This document shows positions 41,859-53,883 of a DNA stretch of 64,000 bases, piece by piece (position 1 is the first letter of the stretch; every line of letters begins with the position of its first letter). The stretch covers positions 941,724 through 1,005,723 of the forward strand of contig NW_019774624.1 in assembly GCF_001039355.2 (NCBI RefSeq), given 5' to 3'. Origin of the DNA: Lingula anatina (Eukaryota; Brachiopoda; Lingulata; Lingulida; Lingulidae). Both the position numbers and the translations under genes were made by a program. Below the pieces are notes generated by a model that was not told the origin of the DNA, ran no database searches, and saw only the letters and a program-made list of their open reading frames with translations.

Positions 41859-43816
41859 TATTTTGAGTCTAAAATCCAAATTTGTTCAGCAGACTTTACA
41901 ATACAACGTAAAAAACATAGAATAGCTAGTAAAAGGGGTGACAGGTTATAATACCTATCACAGCCCTTATTTCCCTGATGAAGTCTGACTGTCATCAGAT
42001 AAAATATTGGCTGGTAAATATAAGTGAATTTTTGTAGGTATTGGTAAAAGAAACTCTGTCGGTCGCTAGTAAAAATAATCGATTAAAACAGGAAAATTGA
42101 TTAAAACAAATAATGTAGAAATTAAAATGTTGCCTGATCACTCATTCTAAAAAGTGATTTATAAGAACTTATTCATTTTTAAACAGATAAGTCTTGAGAT
42201 CCCTTTTTTTTAAAATTGCCGGAGAGTCTATCCTACGAAGCAAAAAAATGCAATAAATTCTATTCCCTAAGTGCAGCGCCTTTCAAAGAACTGTCACCAT
42301 ATGGATAATAAAGAAAGAAATAAAATGACTTTCTACGTTTACTTTGGCAGCATGTGGTGGTGTGTATGCTGTCAGTGAGGGCACAATCCAAACTCCTAAC
42401 TTCCCTAGCAACTACATGGACTCAACAACCTGTCACTGGCTTATTAAGGTGCGGTGCGGTTTCAAGTATTTTTCAATTATTTTTAGTAAAAATTTATTGA
42501 GTCATATTACTGATATATTTATATTGCATTTGTAAATATGATCTGTCTGATTAATGCCAGCTCTACAGATATCAACGACATATACAGATGTGCGTCAGCT
42601 GAAACAAAGTTTGTCCAAAAGTAAAGCTTGATTTTAATATTTTTTATATTCGATAATAAGAGATCACATACTTGTTAATCAAAATTTTGGTTCGACACAG
42701 CGTATTAACAATGTGCTTCGACAAACATTTATCGAATTGAAAAACGTCCTTTTTACAGGCCCCCATTGGATCTAAAATTCAACTGACGTTCCAACATTTC
42801 GACATTGAACTAGACCAGCTTGCCAACGGACGCTATGAATGCGGTTTTGACTGGGTGGAAATTCGAAAATATGGACCTGAAAAAGCAGGACCAAGGTATG
42901 CACTGTTTAATATGCTAAGTCTGCATATACAATACAAAATACTAGAAAAGTGTTATTAAGAAATTAATGTAAAAGGAAAAATAATTGAATCGACGAACTG
43001 ATAATATAATGTCACATACATTAGCTGTTGTCAAGATATTTGTCAACAACTTTACAGCCTTATATGCAAATACAATAAATTCACTAATAAAAAAGTGTGT
43101 CAATAAATTAACAAAACATTAAACATATTAGGTATTGTCAAGATATTTGTAGTTGTCAACAACTACAGCGCACGTAAGAATTACAATAATAATACTTCTT
43201 ATTAAGAAAGAAAAAAGTTTGGAGAACAACAGGAAACTCTATGGGGAGTGTATGTTGGTGGCTGTGTCTTCAGTTCTATTTTGTTTTCTCAGGTACTGCG
43301 GTAGGCAAAAGGAAGGACAGACAGATACATACAATGTTAACAACCTGCTGATTAAATTTGTCTCAGATTCTTCTTCAAACAACCAGGGTTTCCAGGCAAA
43401 ATATAAAATCATACCTGGTACACAAGGTAGGAAATATGTCTGCAGTGAGAAATGTTAGGCTTTAAATATTATGGTCCTCTCAATTTTTTCTTTTAGACGT
43501 AAAAATATTTTAAATATATAATTTGCAACATGTTAATTTTGATTATGACAACAGCATTATTTGTTTATTCATTCATTTTTTTTATAATAGCTGCAAAAAA
43601 AATCTTTTCATGTACAATTATGAGTATGTTTCTCTTTTTATTTACCCGTTTTCAGCTGATAGTGCTGGAGGTTGGACAGCATTCAGTGCCTGGACACAGT
43701 GTCCTGTCACCTGTGGTGGGGGAATACAGGTACGCATGCGCACCTGCCTCCCCCCTGGCAACACCTGTCCCGGCAAAGATTTGGAATTTCTGAGATGCAA
43801 CGTTAACCCTTGTTAA
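35549..43816 (+). CDS. astacin metalloprotease 2 (astacin-EGF-CUB-TSP1)
   Basis: Twelve exons: 35549-35626, 36174-36227, 37360-37621, 37818-37956, 38471-38540, 38998-39201, 39453-39579, 41667-41786, 42351-42448, 42759-42895, 43293-43426 and 43656-43816. The product is 527 residues. Order: signal peptide MGKPENGFRVLVMAFLLLAL; propeptide with FEGDL (Asp74) and basic sites RKKR (98-101) and QKRK (106-109); catalytic domain with HEIGHALGFYHEQSRPDRD (His207, Glu208, His211, His217) and Met-turn SVMHYG (Met264); EGF with CENGGFIGPDCNCKCP; CUB with four Cys; TSP1 with WTAFSAWTQCPVTCGGG. Start choice: the corresponding ATG in astacin 3 has an in-frame stop just before it, so the longer upstream frame is not used. 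Exon phases are identical to astacin 1 and 3. Intron 7 (39580-41666) is swollen to 2.1 kb by transposons, against 214 bp in astacin 3. Confidence 0.94.
36404..36430. repeat. perfect 27-nt palindrome in astacin 2 intron 2
   Basis: Arms AGGGAATTATATC and GATATAATTCCCT around a single G form a perfect 13-bp stem. It is short, isolated and not associated with a known element. Confidence 0.85.
39212..39276. repeat. (CT)n/(GT)n compound microsatellite after astacin 2 exon 6
   Basis: A CT-rich tract, then about 18 uninterrupted GT units ending at 39276. It begins only about 10 nt after the exon 6 donor (GTAAAT at 39202). In astacin 3 the equivalent spot has a short GA tract. Confidence 0.9.
40610..41260. 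mobile_element. 651-bp TIR element with perfect 8-bp target duplication
   Basis: Terminal inverted repeats of about 77 bp start CACCCTGAGCTTCAGAGATA and include ACTATAGCCTAT and CAAGTTACCTCTGAC. Flanks are TGCCCAAA at 40602-40609 and 41261-41268, an exact 8-bp target duplication. An 8-bp duplication fits hAT, P-type or similar superfamilies; the end sequence alone does not decide. It carries a RecQ-like exon (40941-41096) instead of a transposase and has jumped into the Tc1 remnant. Confidence 0.9.
40941..41096 (+). pseudogene. RecQ-helicase-like N-terminal fragment inside the TIR element
   Basis: An intact 51-codon frame starting at an ATG. It includes ELKPEQFEALHHYL, like the RecQ motif 0/Q region, and DVFCVLPTGYGKSLIF, which contains the Walker A motif (motif I) of superfamily 2 RecQ helicases. 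It stops shortly after with no later helicase motifs. It is either a captured first exon of a host RecQ-like gene (Pack-type element) or a remnant of a helicase encoded by the parental transposon. Confidence 0.75.
41370..41567. mobile_element. MITE family C, copy 1 (right end truncated)
   Basis: It starts TTAGGGACCATTCCCAGA and contains GGATCGATCTATCTCT, a CCTACTGAAGCTGCTAGGGG segment and an ATTTAGCG segment, all matched in order by 49054-49286. The right inverted end is not recognisable. Located in astacin 2 intron 7. Confidence 0.65.
41824..41859. repeat. (ATT)n microsatellite in astacin 2 intron 8
   Basis: About twelve ATT units starting 38 bp after the EGF exon donor. Confidence 0.9.
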
Positions 43817-46800
43817 GGTATTCATTTCTGCCAAGGAACCTCATGAATTCTGCATATTCTCAAAAGGACATCGTTGAACTTTTCCAATGGTCCCAAAACT
43901 TTCTTCCTAAATGATTCTTCAGTTACCAATGTTAACATTGGCAAAAAATTGCATTTGACGACGACCACCAGTTAATTACATTTCTGACTGTAGGATTCGA
44001 TAAAGGTATTGGATAGAAAACTTAAGAGCGACTAGTTAGTCTAATAACTTCAAATCTTCAAATTTGTGTGGTACAAATATGTTCCCAATACTCTCAAACA
44101 GAACCACTATTGTAAAAATGGAACTTCGCTACTCAGTTATGCAGTAGACCTCCTTAAAATATGTTAGTAAAATGTAAAACATGACGGCAAACAGGGAGTG
44201 GTGAGACTTCTGCTTACATTTAGAATTGACAGATTTGTGTAAGCAGTTTTGCAAACAAAAACAGTCCACATTCTCACATGCCTATTAGAGGTGGGCTTCA
44301 ATGGCGGATCAGATTATTTTGACGAAAGATCCATTTCACCTCAGGTTTCACAAACTTTGAAGTGAGCATAAGAATGCGAAAAAGACCCGTTCATGAATTC
44401 TGTAATCAACAGATTTTTGTAGAAGGGGGGGGGGGGGGGGGGGGGGACCCTCTAAGGCCAAAAAAAAATTTTTTCCCCNNNNNNNNNNNNNNNNNNNNNN
44501 NNNNNNNNNNNNNNNNNNNNNNNNNNNNNNNNNNNNNNNNNNNNNNNNNNNNNNNNNNNNNNNNNNNNNNNNNNNNNNNNNNNNNNNNNNNNNNNNNNNN
44601 NNNNNNNNNNNNNNNNNNNNNNNNNNNNNNNNNNNNNNNNNNNNNNNNNNNNNNNNNNNNNNCCCTCAAGGGCCAAAAAAAAATGTTTCCCCCCCCCCCC
44701 CCCCCCTCTTATTCCTCCTAAGAGAATGGTTTATATTTATTATATCAAACATTTTCTTGTTATGGAAATCAGCTGCATATATTTCAGGCTGAGGATCGGA
44801 GTGCTTTTACCTCTATTACCCTTTGAATATAGTAGTATTAATAAATAGATGAGCATCACGAAGCAGCATTACCTGTGTTGTTTAATTTCTCTTTGCTAGC
44901 AAATGTTTGCCTGCCACCGCTCTCTGCTTTTACGAGCACATGTATCAATGCTCTGAAAGGTGCGGTGTTTCAGCGCAACAACAACGATGCTGCTATTTTT
45001 CTCTTCTGTTTTCGCCACCAACATTACACCAGTGCGTGCGGTATTTCAGATGCATTTTGGTACGGATCTTTTAATTAGTGTAGGGGCAGATAATATTAGC
45101 TGTTTTTGTGCCATCACTGGAACACGCAATGTCAACGGATGTGCAGTTGCATATGGGAGAATTATGGTGACATGGTGTTGCATAAAATTTAAAAAAGAAG
45201 CATTTTGTATGTGCTTGACCTGACATTCTCAACCGTCTCAGCTAGCAAGACTAACCATGCTCTAACCTTTTAACAATGTTTCAAATGTTTACCATAGTTT
45301 TAGCATATTATGATTGATATGATATGATATGATTTCGATTATTCCTGCTGCACTATGGCCAGTAACATAGTGTCTAAATTTTGCTTAATTTCAGTTCGAA
45401 AAGGGCAGTTGTCATCATTCCACAGCAGCACGTATTCTAACTCGGTGGTGCAGTTGCAGTAATAGTAAAATAGTTAAGAGAACTTTAGAGACATTGAATT
45501 TAATCAAGTCTATCTATTACGATGAAAATCCGTAGGGCGCGATCTAGCTTGCATGGTGGATTATACAACGTAGCAAGTTGAATGTATAACGAACATTGTT
45601 CAAAGTACTATTAGGCCTATTAATTGTTTGTGATAAAACATGCACGCCTGTAGATGATCATGTTATCTTCACAGAACGAGGAATAAAACTACTAAAATTC
45701 CTCCTACATACATTTTTTACTGAAATATCATGTACTAAACAACCTCGTCCTTTCACCTTTTAGCTCGTGGTGGGCCTTTTACAATACTTAACATCAATAC
45801 TACGTAGACTATGTTACACGGACAAAACTTGAGCACGCGCCATTCATGACACCAAACGTAAGTACACGTACCGTACAATGTTGATAGTGAGGACTGCCTT
45901 TGCTGGCACCATGTTTAGATTGTCTTCACTAACAAACTCTTATTTTTCTCATGTACAATGTTCATATTGTCTTCTCTAGCACAGTCTAACTGTTGACTTC
46001 ATGGCTTACTCTTCACAGATCTAGATTTGCTAGAACCACGCTCCTTCTTAGCTGCCAGTGGATTATCTGACAATGCACTTGTTTCCACCAAAGTTAACAT
46101 TATACGCAGATATCTCAATTTCAATCTAATTACGATACAGCGTAATTTTCAATAGAAAACGCCTGAAAATGCTGAAAATAAAAGGTATTGATTTTTATTG
46201 AAAGACAAAAAAAAAAGAAAAAAAGAAAAAAATGCGTGGGTGTCAAAGCATGTACCACCCGTGGATTGGTTATTTACTCTGTTTACTCATTATCGGTATT
46301 ACGTAAATTTTATCTTGCAGGTGTTTTATGGTTGGTGTATTTCTCTAAAATCTAATCCTTGTTGTAAAAGTGTCAGACGTATATCACGTTACCCAAAATA
46401 TTAATAAACACCACTACATGGCGTACACTGTAGTAACGTAATCCTTGAGGACATGAATCACATTTACATGTAGTATCATAAGGCACCGAGGCGTCCTAAG
46501 TCCATTTCATTGATCACGGTATAAGGAAAGTTGTGTGCTGAATTTTATATCAGATTATTCACTAAAACTACATGCAAACATTTAAGTATCTGTAAAAAAC
46601 TGTTGTGCCTCTAACAATCAAAATTTATATGATCTTTAAAAAAACACATTTCTGCAACATAAATTGGGGTTTAGAACATTGACGGCGTTTCCCTTCTACC
46701 CGCCTTAATATCTTTGTCGCTGCTTCAGTGATGACGGCCACCATGTACTGGCATGACTGAAAGTGAACGTTCGGACATTGTTGGCTCCGTAAAAAAAGTG

Positions 46801-47454
46801 ACCAAGCCGGTTATTGTAAATAGGTTGATCCATTGGCCTAGTCCTAGTTTTTACAGTAATTAGGGTGTGTTAATTTAAACTTTCCGGCGGAACTTGCAGA
46901 ATGCATTACGCTACAGAAGGGATATGCAATTATTCCTGTCGTATTTAGCTCAAAAATCGGGAAAGGAAAAACCATATTTTCAGCAACATCATGACAAATT
47001 ACCTGTCAGAAAAACAATGAATTCCAAGCTCAATCAATCCAACTTGTTGACTTTGGAATTTTTGCACAAATTGACACTTGTACCTTATTTGAAAATCAGC
47101 GTTAATTTTGTTTCTTGAGAAGTCCAAATTTTATCAAAATCTGCGGATTCTTGTCAACTAAATCATTTCAATATCGGTCCTCCTTCAGCTGTAACTAGGC
47201 ATATGAAGAGGCGGATTGTGGCTACTTTTTGTTAACCTTAAGAGTTACGGGCACCACCCAGTTGTTCGTGCGTTTGATGAGAATAAATGAATAGCATATC
47301 ACTGCTTCTCTCATACCAAGGATCAATTGATGGGTCTGATTTACCGCGTCCATAACTGAAATACGTATTTGACGTATGATGCAATTAAACTCTTGCTATT
47401 TGCACAAGGGAAGTCATATTGTACCCTATTTAAACATTCAGGAGAGCGTGTGTC
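43817..47454. other. intergenic region between astacin 2 and astacin 3
   Basis: The duplicated counterpart of 31613-35455; no gene is seen. It includes an assembly gap. Conserved segments upstream of astacin 3 (for example around 46727-46783) match 34722-34778 almost base for base, including GATGACGGCCACC and GAAAGTGAACGTTCGGAC, and may include promoter elements. Confidence 0.7.
44425..44706. other. assembly gap (184 N) between a G run and a C run
   Basis: N at 44479-44662. The left side has a run of 22 G and the right side a run of about 18 C. A similar motif, RRGGCCAAAAAAAAA followed by T and C runs, is found on both sides, suggesting a collapsed tandem repeat. Confidence 0.9.
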
Positions 47455-47462
47455 TATAAAAA
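47455..47462 (+). promoter_or_regulatory. TATA box of astacin gene 3
   Basis: TATAAAAA in the context TCTATAAAAAC, 129 bp before the start codon at 47584. The flanking sequence (GGAGAG before it) also matches astacin 2. Confidence 0.65.
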
Positions 47463-47583
47463 CTTACGTTAGAAGGATTTTTGTATTAAAGTTTGTTCGT
47501 AGAAAGAAAGCTACGGCTGACCAGTTGCGCTCAGGATATTCGACGATTTCGGACACGTTGAAGCGGGCGTGAGATTTTCAACT

Positions 47584-50500
47584 ATGGGAAAGCCAACAAA
47601 CGGATTTCGCGTCTTGGTCACGACATTTCTTCTGCTAGCACTGATTGCAATTTGTAATGCGGTAAGGTGACGACTTTCCCTCCTTTTATTTATAATATAT
47701 TTTTCAGGAATAAGATAAAGCTGTTAAAGATTTATTTTTCGATCTTGATTATTTCTCAATCAACATGTTCAACAGTTGCTAACGATCTAGACAACAAAAT
47801 ACGAGCGGTATTACGGTATGTATGTAAATCTTATACGTGAAAAAATGAAAAAAAAAATTAATCAAAAGAGAAGTTTAAGTATTCTATACGTTTTTTTCCA
47901 AACTTTATTTTTCCGGAAAAGCAAATTTCCCTTCTCACGAACCTTTAGCCGTCCCGTTACAGCACTTGGATTCAATTTTTTGTGACATTTTTAAACAAAA
48001 CAACTTAGTTCTTTCTTAACAGCTTAGTTTTAAATGTACCCCGATTCATTAAAACTGATATGACATTTCAAAGGGAAGAGAAACATCGACTTCAAGTGCT
48101 TTTCTTTTAAGAATTTTATCGTTCTTGAGATCTTAATTGAGAAAGAGTATCATCTTTGCATGACATTGAGACAAAGAAATATGACTTTGAGACATTTGAA
48201 AACGTGTACAGTATTTATTAATTTATTTATTTATGAGCATGACATATTATTGTTTTATTGTGTGACATTGGAATTCCAGCTATCGTTGGCCGAAGCACAA
48301 GAGGAAGAGAAGAAACTGGAGGAATTAATGAGGGTATTTTTTGTTTTTCTATACCTTAAATTATTATTTTATTTTCATTTTCTTGCTTGGAAAATTAGTA
48401 TTACTGGAAAACATTTTTTTATGATTGATAATTGAAAAGAAAAGCATACCGATACGTTGATGTTTCTGAATCATTTCTACGCATTTCTACGCTTAGAAAA
48501 AACCTTATGAAAAATTGTAGCATTATATTATCTTATATGTACTTAAAATAATTATTTTTTGCGGCACTCTTTTCAAATCTGATATCGATGTTGGCTATAG
48601 GAATTTGCGAGTGCTTCTTTTCACAAACGGCACATACTTAATAAATTACTAATCGGTTCAATTTCTCACCTATCACTTGATGAATGGTCTTATTAAATCA
48701 AATGAATTAGTCGACACTCAAAATCAGGGACACCGTTTGACTGAATACAAACAGTATCAGTGTAATAAAGTCATAAACTGAAATTGATCTACTTTTATCA
48801 ACTTAGCCGTATTTACAGTAGACCCCGTGTAATGATAAAGGCGCGAATTGGGCTTAATAGTCTCCAAGGCGGCTCCTTCTTACTTATACCATGAAGAATA
48901 GGAAAATAATCATGTTGTCCTGATGAAGGTAACCTCAGTTCACCCGTTGTTGTGGGTAAGCAAAGTCGGATCATCAAAAAATTTCGAGTTTCCATTTTCA
49001 TATATACCAATTTATCAAATCAAAACGAAACTCCTCCTCACCCCCCCTACCCGTTAGACCCCATTTCCATAGATTTTAGATCGATCTATCCCTGTGGGGA
49101 GTCTCACTAGATTACTGTCAGCTTAGCCGGCTTTTAAACGTCTGGCCCGCCTACTAAAAGCTGTAAAAGGGTAATTAACTATGGTGCGCGCTCGGCTGAC
49201 TGCAATTTAGCGTTAACCCCCAGGGAGTTAGGTCGATCTAAATCTTAATCACTGGATCGATCTAAATCTCTGGGAATGCACCCTAAGGACTGAATCACGA
49301 TGTATGAAAGAGTTGACTCTGGCATGGGTTGGCTGGGAAAACAGGGGAAGGAGGGAGGGGGGAAGTGGGCAATCGGTACGGTTTGTCTTTTAAAATTCGG
49401 GCCATTTCAGGTGAAGAAAAACAAGCCTGGAAAGAACAAACCTCGATTATATGCTACACAGCACCAGGTAGAGACCCTCCCCGGTCAGTTCGAAGGCGAC
49501 TTGTTGATAACACCAGAACAAGCTGAACGCATTAAACAAGAAACAGGCAAAAATGTCCCCGCTTTTTTTCGCAAGAAGAGGTCATACGTCGCACAAAAGA
49601 GAAAAGCAATGAGAGACACCAATAGCCATTGGAAAATGGGGATTGTGCCTTATGTGTTCAGTTCTTCTATAGGTTTGTCCGAATTTAACATTTATTGAAA
49701 CTTGTGTTTGTCTGAATATTTACATGTGAATCTTTCAGTCAAAATGATTTGACGCCCTGGTGAACATACTTTAACATATCTAGCTAATACCTTATTTTCA
49801 CTATTTGTAACAATAAATTAAACCTTTTACAACGAAAACAATTTTTTCTATTTTCTATTATTTAGCTCCCCAGGGCCAAGAAAATATCAAGAAAGCCATG
49901 AAGCACTGGGAAGAACACACGTGCATTCGTTTCAGGCCTTATACAAGTGCCCTGATGCAGTGGCTGCAACATGATGATTATGTAGACTTCTATAACGGGA
50001 CCGGGTATGTATGATTTCATCTTCCTAAAAGACAGAACAGGTAAGTCAATCCTTACTAAATGGGTTGCTGTAAACCTACGATCATGATGAGCGGTCCCCT
50101 ATTCTTAACTACACTACATGGTATATAAAAAAAGGATGTGAATAGCGAAACTGCGTGTATTTGGAAATACAAAGTGCAGGTACGAAAACAAAGATGCGTG
50201 TCATAAGTGAAAAATAAAAGAACTATTTACTGACTTAATAAAGGTGAAAGAAAAATAAAACTGGAATTTTTAAAATATTTTAGGTGTCACTCTCACGTTG
50301 GTCGAATTGGTGGAAAACAAGAAATTTCGATCGGCCTATATTGCGATTCCATGGTAAGTGTATTAAATTTGTTGAGGTCGACAATAATTTTAAGTAGTAT
50401 CGTTTAAGCGCATTCAGGACATGTTCTAAGCATATAAACCTAATTATTTACCATACACGCAACGACACGCCTTGGACTGTCACTTATCTCGACGTTTCGT

Positions 50501-51831
50501 GGGAATTTTGTTGACTTAGGTATTTCTATTTTCTACTCATCCATCTCGCCTTTACGTTCCAAGGGTCTGTTAATTTTAACGGAATTACTACTAATGTTAG
50601 GTTATAGAATCAAAAGGAATGAAAATAGAATCAAAATAGAATCAAAAGGTTGACAGTTTTGCATTGGAAATTGTTGAAGCAAAAAAAATTCAGTTATGCT
50701 TTTCTGGCTCCTAGCCCAAGATATGCCTCTTTTGTTTCTTGTAGGAAAAGTTTCTCATGACAAAAAAAAAAATTTTTTGGGGGGGCTTTTTTACGATTTT
50801 ACGAGTCTTATTTTAATTATATCGATCTCAGTGCATCTTTTCATATTTTCAGTTGGGTACTATAGTTCATGAGATTGGACATGCTTTGGGCTTCTATCAT
50901 GAACAATCCAGACCTGACCGAGATAGTTTTGTCAACGTAAAGTTAGAAAACGTGTTACCTGGCAGAGCCGGAAACTTTGAAAAATATGGCCGCGATGAAA
51001 TCAACGATGGAAATGTTCCCTATGATCTTGGCTCGGTGATGCACTACGGCAGCAGCGTAAGTATTGAGAAAATATTTGCACTGAGAGAGAGAGAGAGAGA
51101 AAGAGCAAAAAGGAGCAGAAATGTATTTGGAATTAGCACAATCAAACTGCAATCCATCCTTTGACCTGAAATACATGTATGTTTCCTCGGCTTAACTCTT
51201 GCTTACAGAATGAAACAAGCTTTATATGAATTTTACGTTTTCTAATGATACATTTATTCTAACTTATGATTAATAAAAGGAATTTGCCAACGGTGACAAG
51301 CTGACTGTGGAGACACGTGACAAGGAGATGCAGAACGTGGTCGGACAAAGAATAGGACTGAGTTTTTACGACATCAAGCTGGCTAACCAAATGTACAAAT
51401 GCGATGGTGAGTTCACAAGAAATATTCGTTTTTATCTTTTAGATTTTTTTCTTGAGTCGCCGTACAATGAATAACAGTTAATTTCTCATAAATTGCGTTG
51501 TTTCTCATTATTAACTTCTTAATCTAATTTGATGTATAGAATCAAGGCATGTGAATAGAAAAACTGCGCAGTCTGTTGGTATGAGAAATGACTCTAAACT
51601 ATGTATAAAATCATTTTCAGCACACTGTAATTCCAACATCAAGTGTGAGAACGGTGGGTTTATTGGTCCTGATTGTAACTGCAAGTGTCCACACGGACTT
51701 GGCGGGCCATTCTGTAACGACATCAACAGAGCGGACGTCCGTAAGTTAATCCGAATTCCGAATTACCGAATAAGGCAAACTGTAACGAAATACAGTTATC
51801 CAGCGGACGATATACAGTGCAGCTCGACGAT

Positions 51832-51864
<33 letters not shown>

Positions 51865-53883
51865 GGAGAGGGGGGGAGAGAAGAAAATTATTGCACACTA
51901 TAGGCTAAACAAAAATTTACCTTTATTTACACAGCAGAACTGAAAGAACGTAGTCATGAAGCGGTATTTTTTCTTCTTTCACTTCTATCTATCATCATTA
52001 TCGTCATATCATTTGGAAAAGCTAAACTGTTCTACTTCTGAAGGTAGATTTGACCATATTTGTTTGGTTTGGTCTATTTATTATTATGTGTAATGGATGC
52101 CGATATCTGTTATATCTGTTTTGTTAGTTAATAAAATTTGTAATTTATGGATAATCAAGAAAGAAATTAAACTAATTTTAAATTAACTTTTGCAGCATGT
52201 GGCGGTGTGTATGCTGCCAGTGAAGGTACAATTCAAACTCCTAACTTCCCTAGCAATTACATGGATTCAACAACATGTTACTGGCTTATTAAGGTGCGAT
52301 TTAAGTATTCTTCAATTATTTTAATTAAAACTAAATCGAGTCACAATACTGATATATTTATGTTATATTCGCAAATATGATCTGTCTGATTAATGCCAGC
52401 TCTACAGATATCAAGCGTCATATACAGATATGCATCAGCTGAAACATAGTTTGTCCAAAAATAAAGCTTGATTTTAATATTTTTTGACATTCTTTAATAA
52501 AAGATAACATATTTGTTAGTCAAAATTTGGTGCAAGAATGTGCCTTAACAGTGTGCTGCGACAAACGTTTTGTTCAGCTGAATATTTTATTCTTTTCATA
52601 GGCCCCCATCGGATCTAAAATTCAACTGACGTTCCAACATTTCGACATTGAACTAGACCAGCTTGACAACGGACGCTATGAATGCGGTTATGACTGGGTG
52701 GAAATTCGAAAATATGGACCTGAAAAAGCAGGACCAAGGTATGCACTGTTCAATATGTCTGCAATAACGAAATTGAAATGAAATGATATAGGGAAACACT
52801 GAATGAAGGAAAAAATAATTAAATCACCGAATTGAACAATATAATGCCAAACACATTAGCTATAGTCAAGATACAGTACTTGTCAACTTAGGGACTCCTG
52901 TATAATCTGCAATTGCAATAAATTAATAAATAAATAAAATTAAGTTAGTCAATTAATAAACAGCATTATACATATAAGATATTGTCAAGATATTTGTTTA
53001 TCCAAGAATCACACAACACATGAGAATTTCAAGTTCAGTAGTATTATTTTATTAAGAAAGAAAAAGCTTGCAGAACAACAGGGAACTCTCTGGGGAGTTT
53101 ATGTTGCTGACTGCGTCTTCAGTTCTATTATGTTTTCACAGGTTCTGCGGTAGGCAAAAGGAAGGACAGACAGAAATCTACAATGTCAACAACCTTCTGA
53201 TTAAGTTTGCCTCAGATTCTGATTACAACAACCAGGGTTTCCAGGCAAAATATAAAATCATACCTGGTACACAAGGTAGGGAATATGTCTGTGTGAGAAA
53301 TATCAGGATGTAAGAAATTTATAAACCTTAAAAAATTTCCTTTAAATTTATCGAATCTTACATTTCTTTTATTTTTTATTTATTTATTTATTTTTTTTTT
53401 TTTTTGGGGGGGGGGGGGGGAGGTACTACTGGAAAGTATACAGAAACCCCACCCCTCTTCACCTTTTTATATTTAAGTTGCCAGTCGGTACTGTACTAAC
53501 CAATTTTCCTTTTATAGCTTTTGTCAGTTTGGTCATGAAGTTATATACTTTGCATTTAATGTTATTTCTGATAGTTAAAAGGGCATCATTTGCTTACATG
53601 TTTATGTTCAATTTCTTATCCATTATTAAGGGAAAAATAAATTATCTTTTTAAAACATGTACATATATGAGTATGTATCTCTTTATTTATTTATTTATTT
53701 TTATTTATTTATTTGTTTTTAGGAGCAAGTGCTGGAGGTTGGACAGCATTCAGTGCCTGGACACAGTGTCCTGTCACCTGTGGTGGTGGAATACAGGTAC
53801 GCATGCGTACCTGCCTCCCCCCTGGCAACACCTGTCCCGGCAAAGATTTGGAATTTCTGAGATGCAACGTTAACCCTTGTTAA
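47584..53883 (+). CDS. astacin metalloprotease 3 (astacin-EGF-CUB-TSP1)
   Basis: Twelve exons: 47584-47661, 48280-48333, 49411-49672, 49866-50004, 50284-50353, 50853-51056, 51280-51406, 51621-51740, 52196-52293, 52602-52738, 53142-53275 and 53723-53883. Exon lengths are all identical to astacin 2, giving 527 residues. Active site HEIGHALGFYHEQSRPDRD, Met-turn SVMHYG, aspartate switch FEGDL, and all EGF, CUB and TSP1 Cys are intact, so it should be functional. In exon 6 I count 7 residue differences of 68 from astacin 2; exon 8 differs by one silent base. Introns are clearly more diverged than exons and lack the intron 7 transposons. An in-frame TGA shortly before the ATG fixes the start. It is the product of a recent duplication with astacin 2. 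Confidence 0.94.
49054..49286. mobile_element. MITE family C, copy 2 (in astacin 3 intron 2)
   Basis: A 233-bp element with inverted ends TTAGACCCCATTTCCATAGA and, on the other strand, TTAGGGTGCATTCCCAGAGA, each followed by TTTAGATCGATC. The centre matches the copy at 41370-41567. No coding sequence. Confidence 0.8.
51831..51872. repeat. (TG)n(AG)n microsatellite in astacin 3 intron 8
   Basis: About 13 TG units followed by AG-rich sequence, roughly 90 bp after the EGF exon. Confidence 0.9.

Larger units (their letters stand above)
31690..43900 (+). repeat. segmental duplication, left unit (intergenic DNA plus astacin 2)
   Basis: A block starting just after the astacin 1 stop and running through the 3' end of astacin 2. 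It is matched in order and orientation by 44090-53950. Its borders are placed by eye where the similarity becomes or stops being visible. The arrangement fits unequal crossing-over between the 3' flanks of neighbouring astacin genes. Confidence 0.75.
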
